DNA from: G025836975 sp048751585
GTDB taxonomy: Bacteria > Pseudomonadota > Gammaproteobacteria > Burkholderiales > Burkholderiaceae_B
DNA: 64,000 nt
Direction of reading: 5' to 3'
NCBI RefSeq assembly: GCF_048751585.1
Contig: NZ_JAZHOB010000002.1
Span: 372,001-436,000, forward strand
The translations under genes and the position numbers were made by a program. The notes under the pieces were generated by a model, which worked only from the letters and a program-made list of their open reading frames with translations, did not search any database and was not told where the DNA came from. This document shows positions 32,773 to 41,656 of this stretch, one piece after another (position 1 is the first letter of the stretch; every line of letters begins with the position of its first letter).

Positions 32773-34872
32773 ATGCATAAACGACGTATCGATTTATTCT
32801 CTACGGCAGTCCTTGCTTGTTTTTCTCTTTTGCCCGGCATAGCGCATTCGGGCGCTGACGATGCCCATAGTCTGGAAGCCATCCGTATAAAAGGCAATGT
32901 GTCAGGCTTGGAACGGGATATTGATACGGCCAGAGCCGAGCTTGGAGGCATTGCGGGTAATGTTTCCGTCATTCCCGCCGATAAATATCAAGAAGGCGTG
33001 GTGCTGGGTTTGCAAGAAGCCTTTGCAGGTGTCCCCGGCGTCTATGTCCGGAATCCATCGGGTCAGGTAAGCGCACGGCTGTCGATACGTGGATCGGGGA
33101 TTTCGGCGCCCAGCGGCTTGCGTGGAATCCGTTTGTTGCGCGACGGTCTTCCGCTGGGCCGCACCGATGACCTCGGAGATACCATTTATGCCGATCCGGC
33201 CGGCGCCAACTATATCGAACTGTATCGCGGCGCCAATTCGCTTCAATATGGCGCGGCCACACTGGGCGGAGCCATCAATCTGGTCTCGCCCACCGGCTAC
33301 ACGCATCCAGGTGCGGAATGGCGTATGGAAGGTGGACCGGATGGTTATTTGAAGGGGCAGGTTCGAGCCGGACAATCATTCGGCAATGGACTGGACGCCT
33401 ATGCTTCCATCAGCAGTGCGCGAACCAACGGTTACCGTGAAAATTCGGGGCACACCGTAACGCGATTCTATGGAAACCTGGGGTATCGGTTTGATGCGCG
33501 ATCTCAAGGCCGTTTGCATGTGACTAGCGAGCATTATCGGGTCCAGATGCCCGGGCCTTTGACTCTAGGCCAGTTGCTGGAAGATCCGTCCGCGGCAAAC
33601 CCCGACAATTTGCGGTCCGATTCCCATATCAGGACAGCGCCCCGTTGGCATGTGGCATATCAGCATGATTGGCGTGTGGGCGATGCGGACAAGCTATCGA
33701 TGGGTGTGTTCCATACCGGTACGAAGTTTGTTTCTCCGGCGGCGAGCAGAGTTACCCATTACGACGCCAGGGATTATGGAGCTTCCTTGCGCCACGAAAT
33801 CAATCGTGAACGTGACGGCCGCAAGCATCGTTTTGTATGGGGCGCCAATTATGGACGGGGCTCCAGCGAGAACCAGGTTTTTTTACCCGACGATTGGCCC
33901 AGATCGCCTTACTTGCCCGCTCCAGGCTCTGAAGTGGTATCGATCGGCGCCAGGCGAAGTTCATTCGAGCTGTTTGCGGAAAACAGCCTTGGCATCAGCT
34001 CCGATGTTGCGTTGATTGTGGGCGCTCAAGCGGCATGGGCGGAGCGCCGCACGGCGAATAAAGTATCGCCTGTCGCGGCGTCGTTTTTTGCGGACGGAAG
34101 CGGTTCCGACCGCTACTTCGGCTTTAGTCCCAAGCTGGGCCTGCTATGGGATGTCCGGCCGCAGGCACAGGTCTTCGCCAATATCAGCCGAAGCTTCGAG
34201 CCGCCCAACAGCTTGGCGTTTTACACACAGGAAGGCAATCTGGAGGCGCAGCGGGCAACGACGCTGGAATTGGGTACCCGGGGCGGGGGGAAGGATTTTG
34301 GATGGGATGCGGCCGTTTATCATGCCTGGATCAGGAATGAGTTGGTGGAGTTTCCCTTGGCAGCTTATCCGGGAGCCGTCCTGGCGCGCAACGCTGACCG
34401 CACTCGGCATATGGGGCTGGAACTTGGGCTGCATGGAACGCTGCCGCTGGCCCGTGTGCCTGGCGGCCTGGAATGGGATATTGCATATACGTGGAACCAT
34501 TTCCGCTTCGACGGCGATGCGACTTACGGCAACAATGCATTGCCCGGCATTCCACAGCATGTCGCCCGTTTTGGTTTGGTGTATCGTCATCCCCAAGGCT
34601 TCTACGGGGGGCCCAGCATCGAGCTGGCTTCTTCCTCGGACGTGGACCAGGCCAATACGTTGAAGGCGCCGGGTTATGGCCTGGTCAATTTCACCCTGGG
34701 TTACAAAGATCCCGGGGAGCGCTATCGGATATTTATCGATGCGCGCAACCTGACAAACAAATATTACGTGGCCACAACGGATTATGTCGTGAACGCTGGT
34801 TCGCGCGACAGGGCGGTTTTTTATCCCGGACAGACTCGCGCTGTATACATAGGGTTCCAAGCCAATTGGTAG
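32773..34872 (+). CDS. TonB-dependent outer-membrane receptor
   Basis: A 699-residue receptor with a signal peptide (cleavage near IAHSG) and a plug domain (about 35-165, with LQEAFAGVPGVYVRNPSGQ, IRGSGI, and GAATLGGAINLVSPT). A 22-strand beta-barrel ends in a terminal aromatic (YIGFQANW). It would import a siderophore or another scarce ligand using TonB. No Fur box is visible upstream, and transport partners are absent. The divergent sensor kinase is the only regulatory neighbour. The ligand is unknown. Confidence 0.92.
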   Translation: MHKRRIDLFSTAVLACFSLLPGIAHSGADDAHSLEAIRIKGNVSGLERDIDTARAELGGIAGNVSVIPADKYQEGVVLGLQEAFAGVPGVYVRNPSGQVSARLSIRGSGISAPSGLRGIRLLRDGLPLGRTDDLGDTIYADPAGANYIELYRGANSLQYGAATLGGAINLVSPTGYTHPGAEWRMEGGPDGYLKGQVRAGQSFGNGLDAYASISSARTNGYRENSGHTVTRFYGNLGYRFDARSQGRLHVTSEHYRVQMPGPLTLGQLLEDPSAANPDNLRSDSHIRTAPRWHVAYQHDWRVGDADKLSMGVFHTGTKFVSPAASRVTHYDARDYGASLRHEINRERDGRKHRFVWGANYGRGSSENQVFLPDDWPRSPYLPAPGSEVVSIGARRSSFELFAENSLGISSDVALIVGAQAAWAERRTANKVSPVAASFFADGSGSDRYFGFSPKLGLLWDVRPQAQVFANISRSFEPPNSLAFYTQEGNLEAQRATTLELGTRGGGKDFGWDAAVYHAWIRNELVEFPLAAYPGAVLARNADRTRHMGLELGLHGTLPLARVPGGLEWDIAYTWNHFRFDGDATYGNNALPGIPQHVARFGLVYRHPQGFYGGPSIELASSSDVDQANTLKAPGYGLVNFTLGYKDPGERYRIFIDARNLTNKYYVATTDYVVNAGSRDRAVFYPGQTRAVYIGFQANW

Positions 34873-34928
34873 CACGGCATGCTCCGATATGGTCGTTCGC
34901 ATGCCGCCTACAGCCGATGTTATACCTA

Positions 34929-36983
34929 TCAAGGCGCCGCAAGCGTTCCCTTGCGCCAATGCAGTCCCAACGCGATCAGAATCAGGACGAAACCTATCGT
35001 ATTGGCTATGGGGCCCGGATAGACCAGGGCGAAGCCGGCGATGATCAACAGCGCGCGCTCCGGGGTAGTGGCGCGCCGGCGCAGCCAGCCCTGGAACCCG
35101 ACCGCCAGTGCAAAGATCCCCGCCGCCGCCGTCACCGTGACCTGTAGGATTTCCAGCCAGTTTGCCGCCGCCAGCGCCTTGGTCGATCCCATCAGAAGCA
35201 AGCTTTGCCCGCTGGGGTCCAGCACGAAAATGAAGGGCACCAGAAAGGCGGGTATGGTGTACTTCCAGCATTGCATGGTGGTCTTGTAGGGGTCGCCGCC
35301 GGTGATGGCCGAGGCGGCGAACGGCGACAAGGCTGTCGGGGGCGAAACCTCGGACAGCACGGCGTAATAAAAAATGAACATGTGGGCCGCGAAATCCGGC
35401 ACGCCAAGCTTGATCAGGGCCGGTGCGGTGATGACCGCGCAAATGATGTACGAGGCGGTTACGGGTACGGCCAGGCCGATGATCCAGACCACCAGGGCGG
35501 TGTAGACGGCCGTGAGCAGCAGCGATCCGCCGGCGTAGTCGATGACGATGCCGCTGAATTTCAGGCCCAGGCCGGTCAGCGTCACCACGCCGACGATGAT
35601 GCCCGCGCCCGCGCAAGTGGCGCCCACGCTAAGCATGCCGACCGAGCCGGCCCGCAATGCCTGAATCAGCGGAGACTGAAAGAAGGTTTCAGACAGGTTT
35701 CCCTTACCCCGGAAGAAGTCGTAGGAAATCATGGCGGTATCTGGCCGCAGGAAGCTGGTCAGGCAGGAGACGATGGTGGCCCAGAACACCGACATGACCG
35801 GCGAGAACCCCCACATCATGAAGGCAACGATAGAGATCAGCGAAAGGAAATGGAACCAGTAGTGCCTTGTCAAATTCCAGACTGTGTCGACTTTCTTGAA
35901 GATGATGTTGCCCATGCCGTACTTGCGCACATCGATCTGCACCATCAGGAACAGGGCAAGATAGAACAGCAGGGTCGGTATGACTGCCATCAACAACACG
36001 TCCAGATACGATATCTTCAGGAACTCGGCGATGATGAAGGCGGCCGCGCCCATGACGGGGGGGGAGATGATGGCGCCCAGTCCTCCCGCCGCCAGTAGCC
36101 CGCCAGCCGCATTGCGCTCATAGCCCACCTTGGCCAGCATGGGCCAGGCTACGGTGCCCAGCGTAACCGTGGTGGCAACGCCCGACCCGGATGGGCCGCC
36201 CAATAGGAAGGAGGCCAAGACGACAGTGCGGCCGGCGCCCGCGGGCTTGCCGCCCATGGCCGAAAAAGAAAAGTCGATGTAGAACTTGCCCGCGCCGGAG
36301 AATTGCAGGAAGGCGCCGAAAATCGTGAACAGGATGATCAGCGAGGAGGATACGTCGACGGCCACGCCGTAGATGCCCTCTAGCGTCATGTACATGAAGC
36401 CGACGACGCGGCCGATGTCATAGCCCTTATGGGTCCAGGGATGCGGCAGGTAAGCCCCCAGGAATGCATACAAGAGGAAGCAGATCGATATGACGGGCAG
36501 TATCCAGCCTATCGTGCGGCGCATGGCTTCAAGCACCAGCAGGATAAGCGCCACGCCGAAAAATATATCCCACGCATTGGGCATGGTATTGCGGTCGGTG
36601 AAGTCGTCGCCGCCCATGATCAGGTAAACGACGATGGCGATGGCCAGCAGGGAGACCAGCCAATCCCACCACATGATGCGGTGGCGGAAGCGCTTGCTGA
36701 CGGGAAATATCAGGAAGGACAGGAATAGGACGAAGCCGACATGCACGGGCCGCAAGGTCTGCGTGGGCACGATGGCATAGGCCGCGTACATATGGAACAG
36801 CGACATGATGATGGCGGCGGCCGAGAGGAATATCCCCAACCATCCGCCCATGCGGTTGGCCGCGCCCTCTTCCTCTTCTATGTATTGTTCCGCCTTGTGC
36901 AAGGCCTCTTCGCTGACCGCGTTGTTCGGATCCGATTCAATGGGTTCGCTCATGCTTGGGGTCTCGTTAAATGTGTCCGGCAT
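34929..36983 (-). CDS. TRAP transporter fused permease (4TM/12TM, TAXI type)
   Basis: A 684-residue membrane protein uniting the small (DctQ-like) and large (DctM-like) TRAP subunits. The signature SFLLGGPSGSGVATTVTLGT and the segment GGLLAAGGLGAIISPPVMGAAAF mark the large subunit. Fused permeases work with TAXI-type receptors, encoded here directly upstream at 37064. Together they form a sodium-driven importer for an organic acid. The start at 36983 has AAGG upstream; ATG at 36953 is an alternative. A hairpin terminator lies in the 80-base gap between receptor and permease. Confidence 0.93.
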   Translation of the reverse strand: MPDTFNETPSMSEPIESDPNNAVSEEALHKAEQYIEEEEGAANRMGGWLGIFLSAAAIIMSLFHMYAAYAIVPTQTLRPVHVGFVLFLSFLIFPVSKRFRHRIMWWDWLVSLLAIAIVVYLIMGGDDFTDRNTMPNAWDIFFGVALILLVLEAMRRTIGWILPVISICFLLYAFLGAYLPHPWTHKGYDIGRVVGFMYMTLEGIYGVAVDVSSSLIILFTIFGAFLQFSGAGKFYIDFSFSAMGGKPAGAGRTVVLASFLLGGPSGSGVATTVTLGTVAWPMLAKVGYERNAAGGLLAAGGLGAIISPPVMGAAAFIIAEFLKISYLDVLLMAVIPTLLFYLALFLMVQIDVRKYGMGNIIFKKVDTVWNLTRHYWFHFLSLISIVAFMMWGFSPVMSVFWATIVSCLTSFLRPDTAMISYDFFRGKGNLSETFFQSPLIQALRAGSVGMLSVGATCAGAGIIVGVVTLTGLGLKFSGIVIDYAGGSLLLTAVYTALVVWIIGLAVPVTASYIICAVITAPALIKLGVPDFAAHMFIFYYAVLSEVSPPTALSPFAASAITGGDPYKTTMQCWKYTIPAFLVPFIFVLDPSGQSLLLMGSTKALAAANWLEILQVTVTAAAGIFALAVGFQGWLRRRATTPERALLIIAGFALVYPGPIANTIGFVLILIALGLHWRKGTLAAP

Positions 36984-37020
36984 CTATGTGCCTTGCTGTG
37001 CCACGGAGGCGAGCCAAAAG

Positions 37021-37048
37021 AAAAACCCCAACCGCGCGCGGGTTGGGG
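37021..37048 (-). terminator. Intercistronic terminator between TAXI receptor and permease
   Basis: On the minus strand CCCCAACC (37048-37041) pairs with GGTTGGGG (37033-37026) around a 7-base CG loop, followed by five T (37025-37021). It sits after the receptor gene and before the permease gene of the same operon. Partial termination would make the receptor more abundant than the permease. Confidence 0.75.
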
Positions 37049-37063
37049 TAGTGGGTTGGGGGC

Positions 37064-38026
37064 TTAATTGAGTTTGGCGCCGCGCTCTGTGAAATACTTG
37101 ATGGCGCCTGGGTGGAAGGGTATGGGCGAAGCCGCCGCCTTCTGGTTTTCAAGCTTGAATTCGGCCGTGTCCTTGTGTACCGCAATCAGGTCGTCGCGGC
37201 TTTCAAAAATGGTCTTGACGATGTTGTAGGCGGTTTGGTCGCTCATTTTTTCGTTGGCAACCAGGATGTTCATGACCGTTGCCTGCTTGTTGTCGGCATC
37301 CATGCCGCGATAGGTGGATTTTGGTATGGTGTCCTGGACATAAAGATTGCCGTACTTTTTATTCATGGCCGGAACCAGATCGGCATTGTCTATCATCTTG
37401 ATTTTCGTGCCCGGTGTATTGGCAAGGTCGGTGACGGCCGCAGTGGGCAATCCGCCCACCCAGAAGAAGGCATCGATCTTGTTGTCTTTTACGCCATTGA
37501 CCGACTCGGCCACGCTAAGGCGTTCGCGTTGAACGTCCTTGTCTTTGTCCAGGCCGGCGGCTTCCAGCATGCGGAAGGCCATGACTTCCGTGGCGCTGCC
37601 CGGCGAGCCCGTGGAGATGTGCTTGCCCTTCAGGTCGGCCATGGTCTTGATGCCGCGCCCTTCCACCGTGACCACATGCATGCGGTTCGGATACAGGATC
37701 ATCAGGGTGCGCAACGGCACCTTATGGCCTTTGAATTTGTTTTCGCCCTTATAGGCATCCTGGCCGGCGTCGGCCATGGACAGCCCGATGTAGGACGCAT
37801 CGCCGTCTATGAGCTTCAGGTTGTCGACCGAACCGCCGGTGACTTCGGCGGTTGCTTCCATGCCGGGCACCTTCTTGGACAATACCGAGGCGATGCCGCC
37901 GCCGATGGGGTAGTAGACGCCACCGGTGCCGCCGGTCGCGATGGAGATGTTCTCTGCCATGGACGGTTGTATGGCCGCCAGCGAAAAGCACAACATAAAG
38001 GCAAACTGCTTTATTGAAGTCTTCAT
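37064..38026 (-). CDS. TAXI-family TRAP transporter periplasmic receptor
   Basis: A 320-residue TAXI receptor with a signal peptide (cleavage at PSMA-EN) and motifs ISIATGGTGGVYYPIGGGIA, TGSPGSATEVMAF and WVGGLPTAAVTDL. It binds the substrate in the periplasm and delivers it to the fused permease encoded next. AGGAG precedes the ATG. The LysR gene at 38220, in the same direction and upstream, is the likely regulator. TAXI substrates are often glutamate-like or dicarboxylic acids; this one is not defined. Confidence 0.93.
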   Translation of the reverse strand: MKTSIKQFAFMLCFSLAAIQPSMAENISIATGGTGGVYYPIGGGIASVLSKKVPGMEATAEVTGGSVDNLKLIDGDASYIGLSMADAGQDAYKGENKFKGHKVPLRTLMILYPNRMHVVTVEGRGIKTMADLKGKHISTGSPGSATEVMAFRMLEAAGLDKDKDVQRERLSVAESVNGVKDNKIDAFFWVGGLPTAAVTDLANTPGTKIKMIDNADLVPAMNKKYGNLYVQDTIPKSTYRGMDADNKQATVMNILVANEKMSDQTAYNIVKTIFESRDDLIAVHKDTAEFKLENQKAAASPIPFHPGAIKYFTERGAKLN

Positions 38027-38219
38027 AGTGTCTCCTAGAACGCTGCTGTTGATGTTGCGCTGTTGCGCGCAACAATTCTTATACGAGTTATACGAGCAAT
38101 CCGATGCAAGCTGGAGTGGGGCTTCCTCAGGGTTTAACCCGCAGGGCTTGCCGCGTCAATTGGAGTTTGTATGGTGGGTGGACTTCGCTTGGCCAGGGAC
38201 TGGAGGCGGCCGAAACCCG

Positions 38220-39092
38220 CTATACATCCGCGAAAAGCAGGTCCATGGCGGCAGCCGACTTGGCCGAGCATATGGCGACCAGATCGAAGTCGGGCAGGTG
38301 GTGGGAATCCGAAATTTCCAGGAATGTGACGCCGGGAAAATCAAGGGTGCGTATCCAACTGGGCAGCAGGCCGATGCCCATGCCGCCGGCCACGCAGGCC
38401 ATGACCGTCAAGGTCCGGTTGGCATGCATGTTGATCTTGACCTTGCAGCCGGCCTTGCGTATGCCATCGGTAATGCCGGCATAGAAAACGGGTAGTTGAT
38501 CTTGCGGATACATGACCAGGCCCACTTCGGCGATCCGCGCAAGGGTGACTTCCGACGGCATATAGCGGGCCAGGGTCGTGGGCACCGCGGCAATCAGGCG
38601 GTCCTGACGCAAGGTTTTTTCATACATATGGCCGGCTATTTTTACCGGCGCGTGCATCAGGCCGATATCCACCATACCCAGTTCAAGGGCGGATGCCAAT
38701 TCGTCGTTGCCCATTTCCTTCAGGGTGATTTCCAGGTCGGGGGCATGGCTGCGCACGTTGCGCAGAGCCTTGGGCAGTACGTCGAACAGGGCGGACGATA
38801 CCAGGCCGATGACCAGCGAACCCGCCAGGCCTTTGCGAGTGGCCCGGGCCTTTCGCGCCGCTTCATCCAGGCGGAACAGGCTGCTCTTGACGTCATCCGC
38901 GATGGCCAGCGCCGCCGCCGTGGGCAGGGCGCCATTGCGGGAGCGCTCAAACAGCTTGACGCCCAAGCTCTTTTCCATGCGGGCGATGGACTGGCTGAGG
39001 GCCGGCTGGGCCATACCCAACTGATGGGCCGCCTGGCTTATGGCACCGTGTTCCAACACCGCCAGGAAATTCTTCAGCTGACTTATTTCCAT
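38220..39092 (-). CDS. LysR-family transcriptional regulator
   Basis: A 290-residue LysR protein with the DNA-binding helix in ISQAAHQLGMAQPALSQSIA and an effector domain of the CbbR/nitrogen-assimilation type (LRNVRSHAPDLEITLKEMGN). It lies between the TAXI/TRAP genes (same strand, 193 bases downstream) and a divergent amidohydrolase/Bug pair 70 bases away. It could control either or both. The divergent gap (39093-39162) is AT-rich and contains GCATA and TATGC inverted half-sites. Confidence 0.9.
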   Translation of the reverse strand: MEISQLKNFLAVLEHGAISQAAHQLGMAQPALSQSIARMEKSLGVKLFERSRNGALPTAAALAIADDVKSSLFRLDEAARKARATRKGLAGSLVIGLVSSALFDVLPKALRNVRSHAPDLEITLKEMGNDELASALELGMVDIGLMHAPVKIAGHMYEKTLRQDRLIAAVPTTLARYMPSEVTLARIAEVGLVMYPQDQLPVFYAGITDGIRKAGCKVKINMHANRTLTVMACVAGGMGIGLLPSWIRTLDFPGVTFLEISDSHHLPDFDLVAICSAKSAAAMDLLFADV

Positions 39093-39162
39093 ACTTAAGT
39101 GATATGCATAAATATTATTTCCATAATAGATGAATATGCGTAGCCTCGCTAGAATGTTTTAA

Positions 39163-40014
39163 ATGTTTACAGAAGACAAATCGATGGCCGGCCGGATTTC
39201 CGGCTTCCCGCCGCCCGCCAGCGTCGACAGCCATGCCCATGTTTTTGTGCCGGGCCTGCCTGTGGCGGCCCAGCGGCGTTATACCCCCGATTACGCCGCG
39301 CCGCTGGATGAATACCTGAAGCAGCTCGATGAGCAGGGACTGGCATACGGGGTGCTGGTTCAACCCAGCTTCCTGGGCACCGACAACGCCTACCTGGTTG
39401 GGGCGTTGCAGCAGGCCGCAGGCCGCTGCCGCGGCGTTGCCGTGGTGGACCCAGACATCGATCTCAAAGCGCTCGATGCGCTGAATGACCATGGAGTCGT
39501 TGGGGCCAGGCTGAACCTGTTCGGCCGCCCTCTGCCCGATTTCACTCAAGCATCCTGGCAGAGATTTTTTGAGAGACTGAACTCGATGGGCTGGCATGTG
39601 GAGGTTCATTGCCCCTATCAGCAATTGCCGGCCATTATGCCGGCCCTGTTGCAAAGGGCGGACAAGATAGTTGTCGATCATCTTGGCCGCCCGGATTTCA
39701 AGCACGGCGTCCAGCCTGGCCAGCTTGAATATCTATGCAGTCTGGCCGGCTCTGGACGCGTATGGGTCAAATTGTCGGCGGTATACCGGATTTGGCCGGA
39801 AGGCTCGATCGAGGGATGCACGGCCATCGTGCAGCATCTGATCGATTGTTTCGGGGCTCGGCGCTTGATGTGGGGCAGCGATTGGCCCCATACGGAACAC
39901 GAGTCCTTATGTTCGATGCGCAAGTCGCTGCATTGGTTGACCCATGCCGTGGCATGCCAGGAAGATTTGGCTGAAATTTTGTCGCATACCCCTAAATCGC
40001 TTTTTAGATTCTGA
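39163..40014 (+). CDS. Amidohydrolase-family TIM-barrel hydrolase (PDC-lactonase-like)
   Basis: A 283-residue metal-dependent hydrolase of the 2-pyrone-4,6-dicarboxylate lactonase/amidohydrolase-2 group. It has DSHAHVF near the N-terminus, the barrel motif VVDHLGRPD, and the C-terminal WGSDWPHTEHE with the catalytic Asp. Such enzymes hydrolyse lactones or decarboxylate ring acids. Eight bases separate it from the Bug receptor gene, so the receptor probably brings in the lactone or dicarboxylate. The ATG at 39163 lacks a good ribosome site; ATG at 39184, after AGAAG, is a strong alternative. Confidence 0.88.
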   Translation: MFTEDKSMAGRISGFPPPASVDSHAHVFVPGLPVAAQRRYTPDYAAPLDEYLKQLDEQGLAYGVLVQPSFLGTDNAYLVGALQQAAGRCRGVAVVDPDIDLKALDALNDHGVVGARLNLFGRPLPDFTQASWQRFFERLNSMGWHVEVHCPYQQLPAIMPALLQRADKIVVDHLGRPDFKHGVQPGQLEYLCSLAGSGRVWVKLSAVYRIWPEGSIEGCTAIVQHLIDCFGARRLMWGSDWPHTEHESLCSMRKSLHWLTHAVACQEDLAEILSHTPKSLFRF

Positions 40015-40022
40015 AGATAACT

Positions 40023-41015
40023 ATGTCCAATACCACGCACGCATTCAAGAAAGCTGCCCTGAAGGCCAAGTTCGCCCTGGGCGCACTGGCCCTGGGTAGC
40101 GCGGCGGCCGCAAGCGCCGCTTATCCCGAACGGCCCATTACCATGGTGGTCAGCTACCCTCCCGGCGGCACCGTCGACCTGGTGGCGCGCCTGATGGCGC
40201 CCGAGCTGGAAAAGGAATTGGGCCAGACCGTCATCGTCGACAACAAGGGCGGAGCGGGCGGCATGCTGGGCGGCGCTTATGTATCCCGCGCGAAGCCTGA
40301 TGGCTATACGATTCTGATGGACGCCTCCAACCATGCGCAGAACCCGGCATTGCGCGAAAAAATGACCTTCGATACCTTGAAGGATTTTTCGCCGATCTCT
40401 TTGCTGATCAAGGTGCCTAACGTTCTTGTCGTCAATCCTTCCTCGTCGATCAAAACGGTGGACGATGTCAAGGCCGAGGACAAGGCCAGCGAACATACCC
40501 TTTACTATGCGTCGTCCGGCCCCGGTTCGGCCCAGCATCTGGCGGGTGAGCTATTCAACGTGCTGGGAGGCACAAAGCTTATCCATGTGCCTTACAAAGG
40601 CGGCGGTCCGGCCATGATCGACGTGATGGGCAACCAGGTTCCCATGATGTTCGCCAGCCTGGGTTCGTCGTGGACGCACATCAAGAGCGGCAAGCTGCGT
40701 GCGATCGCCCTGGGCGGCGCTGAGCACAGCAAGTTGCTGCCAGGGGTGCCTACCATTGCCGAGTCGGGCTTGCCTGGCTATGCTTCATATGAATGGAATG
40801 CCATTTTCGCGCCGGCTGGAACGCCTCAGGACATTCTGGACCAGTTGTCCGCCGCATTCGCCAAAGTGCTGAAAGATCCCAAGGTGCAGCAGCGCCTCGC
40901 CGACCTTGGCGCGGACACCATTGGTTCCACCCCTGAAGAGTTGCGCACCTTCGTTCAGGACGAAATCACCAAGTGGAAAGGTGTGGCCGCCAAGGCGAAA
41001 ATCTCATTGGATTGA
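40023..41015 (+). CDS. Bug-family periplasmic solute-binding receptor
   Basis: A 330-residue Bug/TctC receptor with a long Ala-rich signal peptide (cleavage near ASAA) and motifs ITMVVSYPPGGTVDLVARL, VDNKGGAGG and HVPYKGGGPAM. It is co-transcribed with the amidohydrolase, eight bases upstream. A strong intrinsic terminator follows 20 bases after its stop. Confidence 0.93.
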   Translation: MSNTTHAFKKAALKAKFALGALALGSAAAASAAYPERPITMVVSYPPGGTVDLVARLMAPELEKELGQTVIVDNKGGAGGMLGGAYVSRAKPDGYTILMDASNHAQNPALREKMTFDTLKDFSPISLLIKVPNVLVVNPSSSIKTVDDVKAEDKASEHTLYYASSGPGSAQHLAGELFNVLGGTKLIHVPYKGGGPAMIDVMGNQVPMMFASLGSSWTHIKSGKLRAIALGGAEHSKLLPGVPTIAESGLPGYASYEWNAIFAPAGTPQDILDQLSAAFAKVLKDPKVQQRLADLGADTIGSTPEELRTFVQDEITKWKGVAAKAKISLD

Positions 41016-41035
41016 TGCCATCGCATAGAGGCGGA

Positions 41036-41083
41036 CGCCTTGCCGGACTTCGTGAACATCGATAGCCCGGCAAGGCGTTTTTT
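41036..41083 (+). terminator. Intrinsic terminator after the amidohydrolase/Bug operon
   Basis: CGCCTTGCCGG (41036-41046) pairs perfectly with CCGGCAAGGCG (41067-41077) across a 20-base loop, followed by six T. It is placed directly after the Bug gene. Confidence 0.85.
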
Positions 41084-41105
41084 ATCGCCTGCCGCCCCAC
41101 GATAT

Positions 41106-41128
41106 AAAAAGCCGCCGCTTCCGGCGGC
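41106..41128 (-). terminator. Intrinsic terminator after panD
   Basis: On the minus strand a 7-bp stem (41128-41122 with 41117-41111) closes a GAAG tetraloop and is followed by five T (41110-41106). It lies 17 bases past the panD stop codon. Confidence 0.8.
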
Positions 41129-41144
41129 AAGTCCGCGGGGGATG

Positions 41145-41558
41145 TCAGTCGAACTTGATGATTTCGAATGTCAGGCGATCCTGCTCGTCGCGCGCCACGC
41201 TGTAGCCCAGACGTTCATTGATGGAATTGTCGGGGTTGAAGGTAAGGATGGCCGGCTTGATGCCTTCGATTTCCCGCTCGGTCACGTATACCGAATTGCA
41301 TATGATGACTTCGTCTCCGCGCTGGCAGGTGCGGGCCGCGGCGCCGTTCAGGATGCAGCAGCGCGAGCCGCGTTCGCCATAGATGACATAGGTGCTGATG
41401 CGCGCACCGGAGTTCTTGTTCCAGATATCCACGAACTCCATGGGGAGTATGCCGGCGGCTTCGCAGTGATCGGGATCCAGGGTAATGGAGCCGTGATAGT
41501 CCAGGTCGGCCCCGGTGACCCGTATGCCGTGTAATTTGCCGCGTACAACTTTTCTCAC
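41145..41558 (-). CDS. panD: Aspartate 1-decarboxylase precursor
   Basis: PanD makes beta-alanine from aspartate for pantothenate and CoA synthesis. It self-cleaves at a Gly-Ser bond to create its pyruvoyl cofactor; that site is seen in DYHGSITLD. Other family blocks are GKLHGIRVT, VDIWNKNSGARISTYVI, ERGSR and LNGAAAR. The GTG at 41558 is chosen because AAAGGAAAAAC precedes it and the protein then begins VRKVVRGKLHGIRVT like homologues. At 137 residues it has a slightly longer C-terminus (RDEQDRLTFEIIKFD) than the E. coli enzyme. panB is 13 kb away at 54291. Confidence 0.95.
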   Translation of the reverse strand: MRKVVRGKLHGIRVTGADLDYHGSITLDPDHCEAAGILPMEFVDIWNKNSGARISTYVIYGERGSRCCILNGAAARTCQRGDEVIICNSVYVTEREIEGIKPAILTFNPDNSINERLGYSVARDEQDRLTFEIIKFD

Positions 41559-41656
41559 GTTTTTCCTTTCAAGCGAGATGTTCCAGTAACCGCCGTATTT
41601 TATACGGTGGGAGGCGCATGATATGGCCATGGCGCCCTGGCCATTTGTAAACGCGC

